Origin: Holophagales bacterium
GTDB taxonomy: Bacteria; Acidobacteriota; Holophagae; Holophagales; Holophagaceae
DNA length: 6,464 bases
Reading direction: 5' to 3'
Assembly (NCBI GenBank): GCA_031256155.1
Contig: JAIRRD010000205.1
Coordinates: 1 to 6,464, forward strand
A program made the position numbers and the translations under genes. This document shows positions 1 through 4,889 of the stretch, in pieces. The notes beneath the pieces are model-generated. The model was given only the letters and a program-made list of their open reading frames with translations, had not been told where the DNA came from and searched no databases. Within the stretch, counting starts at the first letter, position 1. The number at the start of each line of letters is the position of its first letter.

Positions 1-10
1 ATTTTCGCTT

Positions 11-54
11 TCATAGTCCATTTACGGCGAGCCAAGCTCGCCTATGGACTATGA
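11..54. repeat. Intergenic inverted repeat / hairpin A
   Basis: The outer arms, 11-21 (tcatagtccat) and 44-54 (atggactatga), are perfectly complementary over 11 bp. The inner arms, 26-32 (ggcgagc) and 36-42 (gctcgcc), add a 7-bp GC-rich stem closed by a 3-nt loop, with a small asymmetric bulge between the two stems. No T-run follows on either strand, so it does not look like an intrinsic terminator. It is the first of several palindromes packed into 1-289 and is best read as a REP-like intergenic element. The pairing is seen directly; the repeat-family status is inferred. Confidence 0.7.
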
Positions 55-62
55 GCGGCCGT

Positions 63-78
63 GATTCGCAGGCGAATC
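63..78. repeat. Short palindrome B
   Basis: Positions 63-69 (gattcgc) and 72-78 (gcgaatc) form a perfect 7-bp inverted repeat with a 2-nt centre. It lies between hairpin A and hairpin C and seems to belong to the same palindrome cluster. Alone it could also be a dyad operator site, but nothing in the window supports that. Confidence 0.5.
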
Positions 79-83
79 CCGGC

Positions 84-117
84 ATAGCGGTTTGACTACA
101 ATAAGTTAAACCGCTAT
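84..117. repeat. Intergenic inverted repeat / hairpin C
   Basis: Arms 84-93 (atagcggttt) and 108-117 (aaaccgctat) pair perfectly over 10 bp. The stem continues through 94-97 with 104-107, including one G-U pair, leaving a 6-nt loop. A second, mutually exclusive stem exists: 92-98 (ttgacta) pairs perfectly with 117-123 (tagtcaa). Because of this symmetry, sigma70-like hexamers occur in both directions (see the promoter at 92-120). Confidence 0.6.
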
Positions 118-120
118 AGT
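92..120 (+). promoter_or_regulatory. Sigma70-like promoter inside palindrome C
   Basis: The -35 hexamer TTGACT (92-97) and the -10 hexamer TATAGT (115-120) each match consensus at five of six positions and are separated by exactly 17 bp. Predicted transcription starts near 127 and runs rightward through hairpin D (232-273) into dacB antisense; no plus-strand gene lies downstream nearby. The dyad also gives a weaker minus-strand pair, TTGACT (123-118) and TGTAGT (100-95), again with a 17-bp spacer. Whether it is active is unknown: an AT-containing palindrome can produce such a match by chance. Confidence 0.4.
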
Positions 121-231
121 CAACGCCCTTGACAAACGGTACAGATAGGCAACAAGCACCGCCTACGCCTTCCATTCCGCTTCCCACCTATGGCGGCTCG
201 CTCCATTACGACGCAGTCTAGCGCATCCGCG

Positions 232-273
232 CGTTTTACTTGTAGAGCATTGTTATGCTCTACAAGTAAAACG
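232..273. repeat. Perfect 19-bp inverted repeat / hairpin D
   Basis: Positions 232-250 and 255-273 are perfectly complementary over 19 bp, with a 4-nt centre (tgtt, 251-254). It lies 16 bp beyond the dacB stop codon. Neither side is followed by a T-run, so it is not a typical intrinsic terminator, although a stem this strong could still protect a dacB mRNA end. The right-hand two thirds (241-274) recur at 4767-4800 with 28 of 34 bases identical in the same orientation, which shows a dispersed family rather than a unique structure. Confidence 0.75.
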
Positions 274-289
274 AGTATAAGCGAGCAAT

Positions 290-1438
290 TTAGTTGGCCC
301 ACAGCTTAAGAACATATTCCACATCTTCCCTGGTACATGGCCCGTTAAGAATAATGGCGAAAACTCGAAGCTTGCCGTCGGGCATGTGAATGAAACCACA
401 CATGCTGTCAACATCATTCAGATGACCTGTTTTGCATCTTACTCGGCGCGTAAGATTTGGGTCTTTTATATTTATTTCATATGGTTCGCCGCCAATGTAT
501 TTGAGGCTTGATATGAATTCCGGTCCTATTTCAAAGTCGTGCCAGCCAGCCCTGAGTATTGTGGAAAGAGTACGTGCGGAAAGGCGGTTTAGTTTGCTGA
601 GACCACTTCCATCCGTAATCTGTATTTCACTTGGGTCTAAACCAAGATGCGTTTTATAGAAATCTTGTATTCTGCGAACACCCTTTGCCCAAGAACCATC
701 ACCAAAATATTTTACTAACGCCTCAGTTATGAAATTGTTAGATAGCTTATTCACCGATGCTACCAAGTCTCGGAGTGGACGGGATTTGTAGGAAACGATT
801 GTTATTTTTTCACCATTGCTATCGGGCTGTCCCTCAAAAGAGATACCCGATTCCCGAAAAATTCTGGTTATGGTGTTCAGCGCAAGTTTTTCTGGATTTT
901 TAGTTATGGAACCATTGCTCTCACGGTTAAAGTTGACCGACAGAGGCAATATTGGCGGTGTTGTGTTGCTACTGGTATTTTCCCATCCGGTGCCATAGCG
1001 TTGAGAATCAAAAGCGCTCTGGTCAAGCCTCAAATTGCCTGTCACAACGGAAACGCCGCAAGTTTTGAGTTCTTGCGCCAGCATCCATATATGTTCGTTA
1101 ACGAAAAACGGGTCTCCGCCACCCTTTATAACCAAATCGCCCTTAACAATGCCCTTTTCCAGGTTTCCCAAAACGATCGTTTCCAAACGAAAATCAGGCT
1201 TCAAGGTTCTGAGGATTGCGTAGGAAGAAACTACCTTGGTTGTTGATGCCGGTATCAAGGCTAATTCCGGCTGAAAACTTTCAATCAGTTTGCCTGTGGA
1301 TAAATCCCATAAACCCGCAGAAATTTGAACTCCTCTGGCTTGAAGATGAGTAACCCAAGCTGGCTGGTCTGTTATGGCGGGGCTGGTTGTTAAGAGTAAA
1401 AGTATGGCAATGGTATTTCGGAAAACATTAAATTTCAT
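290..1438 (-). CDS. dacB: D-alanyl-D-alanine carboxypeptidase/endopeptidase, PBP4 family (peptidase S13)
   Basis: This is a periplasmic serine peptidase that trims or cleaves peptidoglycan peptides. All three penicillin-binding motifs are visible in the 382-residue form: SxxK as STTK at 65-68 (Ser65 nucleophile, Lys68), SxN as SNN at 233-235, and KTG at 336-338. Residues 1-21 look like a signal peptide: a basic start, a leucine-rich core and a likely cut after SPA. At 382 residues it is shorter than E. coli PBP4 (about 477), so the extra domain inserted between the first two motifs must be reduced. An ATG at 1465 would add nine residues, but it has no Shine-Dalgarno site and lies inside the upstream pseudopilin gene. 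The ATG at 1438 has AGGA ten bases upstream, starts the signal peptide cleanly and lies one base past the pseudopilin stop, so I chose it. It is very likely co-transcribed and translationally coupled with that gene. Confidence 0.9.
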   Translation of the reverse strand: MKFNVFRNTIAILLLLTTSPAITDQPAWVTHLQARGVQISAGLWDLSTGKLIESFQPELALIPASTTKVVSSYAILRTLKPDFRLETIVLGNLEKGIVKGDLVIKGGGDPFFVNEHIWMLAQELKTCGVSVVTGNLRLDQSAFDSQRYGTGWENTSSNTTPPILPLSVNFNRESNGSITKNPEKLALNTITRIFRESGISFEGQPDSNGEKITIVSYKSRPLRDLVASVNKLSNNFITEALVKYFGDGSWAKGVRRIQDFYKTHLGLDPSEIQITDGSGLSKLNRLSARTLSTILRAGWHDFEIGPEFISSLKYIGGEPYEINIKDPNLTRRVRCKTGHLNDVDSMCGFIHMPDGKLRVFAIILNGPCTREDVEYVLKLWAN

Positions 1439-1439
1439 G

Positions 1440-2051
1440 TCATTTATTTCCTGATTCGTTTTCATTCTTATTATTGTCTGATGACTGACCGGATGAGTTC
1501 TGGCCGCCTTGTTGCGGTACAGTTGGAATCTGAGAGTTGCCCTGGGACATCTGGTCTGGTGGAATTCCGGTTATCAGTGGATCCAGTGCCGAAAATTCCC
1601 ATTCACTATACAGACTCTTGTTTCGATAGAGTTTAATGCTGTCTCGATTGCTTGAGCTGCGCAAGCCGACTATTGGTAAGCCTTCGTTATTGCCGGAAAG
1701 CGTAGTTGGGACATTATAAATAAATATCCATGCACCCTTTTCAGTCATGGGGTCTTTGTAGATTTGCCTGATGACTTTCGGTTTCAACGCGTCCACTTCG
1801 GCCATAGAAATGGGATAACGCCCCATTTTTTGCCTAAAGATGGCTATACCTCGGGCAAGGTGTTCACCCCTGTATATCAGTTCAGCATCTCTTTCTCTAT
1901 TGATTTGGGTTGGTGCCCATAAGTGCGCTCTTTGCATAAACACACCAAGAGCCACTATCATTACCAGCAAGACAGATAGTGTATAGCCTCTGGACTTGTT
2001 ACGGGGGTCACCGTTACACCGAATTGCATTCAAACGCTTGAACAAGACCAT
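1440..2051 (-). CDS. Type II secretion / type IV pilus pseudopilin-like protein
   Basis: A 203-residue membrane-anchored protein with a prepilin N-terminus: a basic leader, a cleavage site Gly22|Tyr23, and a hydrophobic helix at about 23-39 beginning YTLSVLLVM. The periplasmic part starts with a charged helix (RERDAELIYRGEHLARGI, 52-69), then GRYP (77-80) and YKDPMT (98-103). That order is typical of GspG-like pseudopilins of the kind I associate with Acidobacteriota and relatives. Position +5 of the mature protein is Val, not the Glu of most (pseudo)pilins. Residues from about 165 to the end are rich in Gln, Asn, Ser and Gly and are probably disordered. The ATG at 2051 directly abuts GGAG with no spacer; a TTG at 2045 has the proper 6-nt spacing and may be the true start, giving a 20-residue leader. 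No other secretion gene is in the window; its only partner is dacB, one base downstream. Confidence 0.75.
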   Translation of the reverse strand: MVLFKRLNAIRCNGDPRNKSRGYTLSVLLVMIVALGVFMQRAHLWAPTQINRERDAELIYRGEHLARGIAIFRQKMGRYPISMAEVDALKPKVIRQIYKDPMTEKGAWIFIYNVPTTLSGNNEGLPIVGLRSSSNRDSIKLYRNKSLYSEWEFSALDPLITGIPPDQMSQGNSQIPTVPQQGGQNSSGQSSDNNKNENESGNK

Positions 2052-2109
2052 CTCCTGCAGTTATAGAATAGCGGTCTTTAAAAGAGTGTGCGCGTGTATT
2101 GATATTTGT

Positions 2110-2152
2110 TTCAAAAATTAAAGCAAACAAGCCGGCAAAAAGTCCGGCTTGT
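2110..2152 (-). terminator. Intrinsic terminator of the cold-shock gene
   Basis: Arms 2127-2135 (acaagccgg) and 2144-2152 (ccggcttgt) form a perfect 9-bp GC-rich stem with an 8-nt loop. Read on the minus strand, the stem is followed by a T-rich stretch (ttgctttaattttt). It lies 20 bp past the stop codon of the cold-shock gene and before the pseudopilin, so it should separate the two transcription units. Confidence 0.75.
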
Positions 2153-2172
2153 CAATTGATTTGGGCAGTGGC

Positions 2173-2376
2173 CTAGAGTTTGGCTACATTGGTAGCTTGC
2201 GGTCCTTTTGGTCCTTCCGCTACTTCAAATGAAACTCGCTGATTTTCGTCCAAGCGCTTGTAACCCTTAGACTGGATGGCTGAAAAGTGGACAAACAGAT
2301 CTGACCCCCCATCGTCAGGCGTTATGAATCCGTACCCCTTTTCAGCATTGAACCACTTAACTATGCCTTGCGCCAT
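2173..2376 (-). CDS. Cold-shock domain protein (CspA family)
   Basis: A 67-residue single-domain OB-fold protein that binds single-stranded RNA and DNA and acts in the cytoplasm as an RNA chaperone. The start [10 protein letters not shown] is typical, RNP1 is KGYGFI (13-18), and RNP2 is LFVHFSAI (27-34); length and both motifs fit the CspA family fully. The reading frame stays open to an ATG at 2418, but that would add 14 non-homologous residues. The ATG at 2376 has AAGGA six bases upstream and begins the conserved domain, so it is chosen. The gene is monocistronic, bounded by a terminator at 2110-2152, and diverges from the dehydrogenase operon at 2546. Whether it is cold-inducible or constitutive cannot be read from the sequence. 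Confidence 0.95.
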   Translation of the reverse strand: MAQGIVKWFNAEKGYGFITPDDGGSDLFVHFSAIQSKGYKRLDENQRVSFEVAEGPKGPQATNVAKL

Positions 2377-2399
2377 AAAATGTCCTTTTCCATCCTGGT

Positions 2400-2405
2400 A
2401 GTATA
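2400..2405 (-). promoter_or_regulatory. Possible -10 box for the cold-shock gene
   Basis: On the minus strand this reads TATACT, five of six to consensus, 24 bp ahead of the chosen ATG, which would give a short leader of about 17 nt including the Shine-Dalgarno site. No convincing -35 hexamer stands 16-18 bp upstream. If the true promoter lies further up, the leader would be over 70 nt and would include the hairpin at 2449-2466. Confidence 0.3.
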
Positions 2406-2448
2406 CAACAATGACCAACCCCCAGGCAGGTGCCCATCGTGCAAAAAG

Positions 2449-2466
2449 TCCCTTTCAAGAAAGGGG
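2449..2466 (-). promoter_or_regulatory. Hairpin with T-run upstream of the cold-shock gene
   Basis: Positions 2450-2456 (ccctttc) and 2459-2465 (gaaaggg) pair perfectly, with a further wobble pair outside (2449 with 2466). On the minus strand the stem is followed by GACTTTTTGC, which has terminator or attenuator form. It sits in the divergent gap between the cold-shock gene and the dehydrogenase, so if transcription toward the cold-shock gene starts further upstream it would lie in that mRNA's leader. The function is inferred from shape only. Confidence 0.35.
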
Positions 2467-2488
2467 TATATTAAGCTCAACAGAATAA

Positions 2489-2517
2489 TTACAAAATTTC
2501 CACATTTTTTTTATCTT
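2489..2517 (+). promoter_or_regulatory. Weak candidate promoter of the dehydrogenase operon
   Basis: TTACAA (2489-2494) and TATCTT (2512-2517) are separated by 17 bp in a very AT-rich tract; they match consensus at three and four of six positions. This is the only placement that leaves room for the Shine-Dalgarno GGAGG at 2536-2540 ahead of the ATG at 2546. It is offered as the best guess, not a firm call. Confidence 0.22.
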
Positions 2518-2545
2518 TTTTTATTCTATAGAAGTGGAGGCCTAA

Positions 2546-3316
2546 ATGCGACCCGACTCACCCATTGTCCTAATTACCGGTGCCAGCTCTGGATTTGGCG
2601 AAGCCACGGCCCGGTTACTTGCCGCAAATGGCTGTCATTTGGCCTTAGGGGCGAGGCGTGTGAAGCGCCTAAAAAATCTTGCTCATGAACTGTCAGAAAA
2701 ATTTGGGATTGATGTTTTTGATGGCGAAGTTGACACACGAGACACAGCAAGCGTACAGAACTTTGTAAATAGTGCCGCAGCCCGTCTTGGCGCAATTCAT
2801 GTTGTAGTTGCCAATGCCGGATTGGCTTCCGGTCTTCACAAAGTCTGGGAAGTTCCCGACGAAGACATGGAAGCCATGTTGCGGACAAACGTGGAAGGAG
2901 TTGTCAAAACAATCAGAGCAGTCATGCCGCATATCAGAAGTGCCGGTTGGGGACACGTTTTCTTTGTGGGCAGTACCGCTGGTCATCAAGTCTATGAAGG
3001 CGGTGGAGTTTACAGCGCTAGTAAGCATGGTGTGAAAGCTCTGGCCCACGCACTCAGACTGGAACTTTGCGGCGAGCCAATCCGTGTAACTTCTGTTGAC
3101 CCCGGAATGGCGGAGACAGAATTTGCGCTAGTGCGCTATAAAGACGAGACTAAAGCCAAAGCCCTCTATCAGGACATCAACCCACTGACAGGAGCCGATG
3201 TAGCGGAGTGCATCAGGTGGTGTCTCAAATTACCCGATCATGTGAACATTGACGAAATCATCGTCAAGTGCCGCGATCAGGCCAGTCATACGATGGCAAA
3301 AGTTCATAGAGGTTAA
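2546..3316 (+). CDS. Short-chain dehydrogenase/reductase, YdfG-type
   Basis: A 256-residue cytoplasmic NADP-dependent oxidoreductase of the classical SDR family, single Rossmann domain. Seen directly: cofactor motif TGASSGFG (11-18), Arg37-Arg38 after the second strand (suggesting NADP), NAG at 90-92, and the catalytic set Asn115, Ser143, Tyr156, Lys160 (YSASK, 156-160), then PG at 186-187. The C-terminal part (TEFALVRY, LPDHVNI and the ending VHRG) closely resembles E. coli YdfG, which oxidises L-allo-threonine, serine and other 3-hydroxy acids and reduces malonic semialdehyde. The substrate here is inferred only from that likeness. GGAGG stands five bases ahead of the ATG. It is the first gene of a plus-strand unit: the GDPD-like gene starts 31 bp after its stop. 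Confidence 0.88.
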   Translation: MRPDSPIVLITGASSGFGEATARLLAANGCHLALGARRVKRLKNLAHELSEKFGIDVFDGEVDTRDTASVQNFVNSAAARLGAIHVVVANAGLASGLHKVWEVPDEDMEAMLRTNVEGVVKTIRAVMPHIRSAGWGHVFFVGSTAGHQVYEGGGVYSASKHGVKALAHALRLELCGEPIRVTSVDPGMAETEFALVRYKDETKAKALYQDINPLTGADVAECIRWCLKLPDHVNIDEIIVKCRDQASHTMAKVHRG

Positions 3317-3347
3317 ATCTGTTACATATCACAATGAGGCTCTCTTG

Positions 3348-3986
3348 ATGTTTGTATTGGCGCATCATAGTTTACTTAGCGGACATCCTGGAAATTCATT
3401 GCAGGCGTTCAGCGCTGCGACAAAAGAAGGTTTTGATGGCTTTGCTCTATGTGTTCAGCCAACGGCGGACGCAGTGTGTGTTGTAATCAAGGACAGCGAC
3501 TTGGGCCATATAACTTCATCTCAAGGCCTTTTACGAAAGATGAAGTTCAGCGAATTGCCGAAATTGAAAAATGGCGAATCAATTCCAAAGCTTCTCGACT
3601 TGCTGGAGCTTCCCGCAAAGCTCATCAACATTGAACTAAAAGGCGAACCAGGCTGGAAAAACGCCTTATCCGCAGTAGAAGCATCGGATTCTCTGGGGCG
3701 CGTTATCTTTTCCAGCGCTGAACACAGCGAAATACTCCAACTGTGGGCAGCCTGCCCTCAAGCAAAATGCGGTTTTATATGGGAAATTGATGAAGCTGAC
3801 GCGCTTACTAAGGAAGAAATTTTGAATCTTCCAGAATCCCTGATGTTGCACATTCCGGCAATTTCTGTAGAAAAGAAGCCGGACTTTTGGGAAAAATACA
3901 ACAACCGGCTCGTGGTCTGGGACTTGTCGAAATATGAGAACATGGCTTCCATTGGCTTTCAGCCGACTGTGTGCATAGTAGGATAA
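3348..3986 (+). CDS. GDPD-like protein lacking key catalytic residues (probable pseudoenzyme)
   Basis: A 213-residue protein with the glycerophosphodiester phosphodiesterase TIM-barrel pattern. LAHHS (4-8) stands where AHRG is expected, PGNSLQAF (14-21) for PENTLxAF, GFDGFALCV (28-36) for GADxxExDV, VVIKDSDLGHIT (45-56) for VVxHDxxLxRxT, NIELK (94-98) as usual, and VVWDL near the C-terminus for the usual vWTvn strand. His6, Asn16, Glu96 and Lys98 survive. The metal ligands Glu and Asp have become Ala33 and Cys35, the second catalytic His has become Lys48, and the Arg of HRG and the Glu of PENT are also gone. Classical diesterase chemistry therefore seems unlikely; a binding or altered role is inferred. 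It has no signal peptide, so it is cytoplasmic. The frame is open from 3249, but the ATG at 3348 begins the fold and has GAGG eight bases upstream. A small cysteine-rich gene follows after 23 bp. Confidence 0.75.
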   Translation: MFVLAHHSLLSGHPGNSLQAFSAATKEGFDGFALCVQPTADAVCVVIKDSDLGHITSSQGLLRKMKFSELPKLKNGESIPKLLDLLELPAKLINIELKGEPGWKNALSAVEASDSLGRVIFSSAEHSEILQLWAACPQAKCGFIWEIDEADALTKEEILNLPESLMLHIPAISVEKKPDFWEKYNNRLVVWDLSKYENMASIGFQPTVCIVG

Positions 3987-4009
3987 ATTATAAAAGAAAG
4001 GCGGCTGAA

Positions 4010-4156
4010 ATGAATTGCCCCAACGTAAAAGAATGTCCATGCCCTACAAAGACCTGTCCTAACTATGGCAAATGCTGTACCTGTGTCACCAAGCATCGAG
4101 AGAAAGGCGATTTGCCGATTTGCCTCCGCGGCAATGGCACGGACGGCAAAAACTGA
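4010..4156 (+). CDS. Small cysteine-rich protein (DUF6485-like)
   Basis: A 48-residue cytoplasmic protein with eight cysteines, at residues 3, 9, 11, 16, 22, 23, 25 and 38, plus His29. The pattern CCxCVxxHREKGxLPxCLR (22-40) matches short uncharacterised bacterial proteins that I recall as DUF6485; that name is from memory. The spacing suggests one or two zinc sites or an iron-sulfur centre, which is inference. AAAGG at 3997-4001 lies eight bases ahead of the ATG at 4010. A GTG at 3971 would add 13 residues that overlap the previous gene and lack the motif, so it is rejected. It is the third and last gene of the SDR-GDPD unit; no terminator is evident in the 41 bp before the convergent deaminase gene. 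The function is unknown. Confidence 0.72.
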   Translation: MNCPNVKECPCPTKTCPNYGKCCTCVTKHREKGDLPICLRGNGTDGKN

Positions 4157-4197
4157 GGCGTGGATACAGTCAAACCATCAAAACGTACCACATAAAA

Positions 4198-4695
4198 TCA
4201 ATACTCCACCTTACCTTTACTTCGCGTCCATTTCTCCATGACATCATTTGCGCTGTCCACAGCTATCTGCCGCATGTGGATTTTGCGCTGCGGAATAGGC
4301 AAGGCAAGTTCCAGATAAAGTTCCTCGTCTGAGAAACCTATGGAGGCGGCTTTAAAACGGGGGTTGGCAAATATTATCCTGTCAGCACGCGCCCAGTAGG
4401 CAGCGGACAGACACATAGGACACGGCTCAGAGGAAGCATAGATAGTGCATCCTGTCAGATGAAAATGCTTTAGTTTTTCGCAGGCCAGACGGATTGCGTT
4501 CATTTCCGCATGCGCCGTTGGGTCATTGTCAGCAATAACTGTATTCCAGCCTTCTGAGATTATTTGGTCATTTTTAACAATGAGTGCCCCAAATGGGCCG
4601 CCATCGGCACGGACGATACCGATTTCAGCCAATTCCAAAGCGCGTTTTAAAAACGCTGTATCTTTATCTGTGGTTTGCTGTTCAATGTGCGGCAT
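4198..4695 (-). CDS. guaD: Guanine deaminase (cytidine deaminase-like superfamily)
   Basis: A 165-residue cytoplasmic zinc hydrolase that converts guanine to xanthine and ammonia in purine salvage or catabolism. Zinc-site motifs are intact: HAE at 62-64 (His62 ligand, Glu64 proton shuttle) and PCxxC at 91-95 (Cys92 and Cys95 ligands). GGPFGALIVK (32-41) and NDPTAHAEMNAIR (57-69) follow the B. subtilis GuaD pattern closely. The protein ends in EY, like the KEY end of GuaD, whose terminal Tyr reaches the neighbouring subunit's active site in a domain-swapped dimer. That C-terminal Tyr and the GFSDEELY segment (120-127) favour guanine over tRNA-adenosine or cytosine as substrate; a broader nucleoside deaminase role is the alternative. 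AAGGA lies six bases upstream of the ATG. The gene is monocistronic, divergent from the aminotransferase and convergent with the cysteine-rich gene. Confidence 0.87.
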   Translation of the reverse strand: MPHIEQQTTDKDTAFLKRALELAEIGIVRADGGPFGALIVKNDQIISEGWNTVIADNDPTAHAEMNAIRLACEKLKHFHLTGCTIYASSEPCPMCLSAAYWARADRIIFANPRFKAASIGFSDEELYLELALPIPQRKIHMRQIAVDSANDVMEKWTRSKGKVEY

Positions 4696-4717
4696 GACAA
4701 TTCCTTTTTATAGCCAT

Positions 4718-4800
4718 TTTTACTTGTATTGTTCGCTTAACGGCAGGCAAAGCCCACCTGCAAGCAAGTGGAGTATTATTATGCTCCACAAATAAAACGA
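4718..4800. repeat. Second copy of the intergenic hairpin repeat, with flanking stem
   Basis: The core 4767-4800 is a diverged copy of 241-274 (28 of 34 bases identical, same orientation). Its hairpin pairs 4768-4776 with 4781-4789 around a 4-nt loop, with one G-T pair. One A-T pair of the first copy is replaced by G-C here (both arms changed), so pairing is kept. To the left, 4718-4728 (ttttacttgta) repeats the word at 234-244. Between them 4743-4747 (gcagg) pairs with 4757-4761 (cctgc). The left part can be read as the outer arm of a larger element, since it is nearly complementary to 4787-4797. Confidence 0.6.
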
Positions 4801-4803
4801 CTA

Positions 4804-4809
4804 TATAAT
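4804..4809 (+). promoter_or_regulatory. Perfect -10 box ahead of the alanine aminotransferase gene
   Basis: TATAAT at 4804-4809 is a consensus -10 hexamer in an AT-rich run, about 80 bp ahead of the ATG at 4890, so the leader would be about 75 nt. No good -35 hexamer is present: the 4780-4787 region, where it should lie, is the right arm of the intergenic hairpin. Transcription may rely on an activator, or this may be a chance match in AT-rich DNA. Confidence 0.35.
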
Positions 4810-4889
4810 ATTATCCAGTGCCAAAGTATTTCTTGCCGCAAAATGTTTGCAGGCGAGCATGTCAAACAAAAATTCTATCGGAGTCAAAC

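Noticed and set aside
129..157. Second promoter starting with a perfect TTGACA at 129-134
   Set aside because: No acceptable -10 hexamer occurs 16-18 bp downstream.
232..273. Hairpin D as the intrinsic terminator of dacB
   Set aside because: The stem is strong, but no T-run follows on the minus strand: the run of Ts is on the 5' side and the sequence after the stem is GC-rich. The related copy at 4767-4800 is not placed as a terminator.
1..289. CRISPR array or tandem repeat array
   Set aside because: The palindromes differ from one another and are unevenly spaced; no direct repeat with regular spacers is present.
120..302. A 60-residue minus-strand open frame across the end of dacB and the palindrome region
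   Set aside because: It is built mostly from hairpin D and flanking repeat DNA, overlaps the dacB end in another frame, has a low-complexity Arg-rich composition, and resembles no protein I recognise.
2368..3049. Several open frames overlapping the dehydrogenase on both strands
   Set aside because: They are shadows of the dehydrogenase frame, which has a full set of SDR motifs and a good ribosome site.
3249..3347. Longer N-terminus for the GDPD-like protein, overlapping the dehydrogenase gene
   Set aside because: The 33 extra residues lie before the first barrel strand and mostly mirror the dehydrogenase coding DNA; the ATG at 3348 has a proper ribosome site.
4198..4695. tRNA-specific adenosine deaminase (TadA) as the identity of the deaminase
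   Set aside because: The zinc motifs are shared, but the GGPFGALIVK and NDPTAHAEMNAIR pattern, the GFSDEELY segment and the terminal Tyr fit guanine deaminase better.
4818..4889. Longer N-terminus for the alanine aminotransferase
   Set aside because: The ATG at 4818 is only about 8 bp past the likely -10 box and has no Shine-Dalgarno site; the ATG at 4890 has GGAG at ideal spacing and begins near the conserved region.
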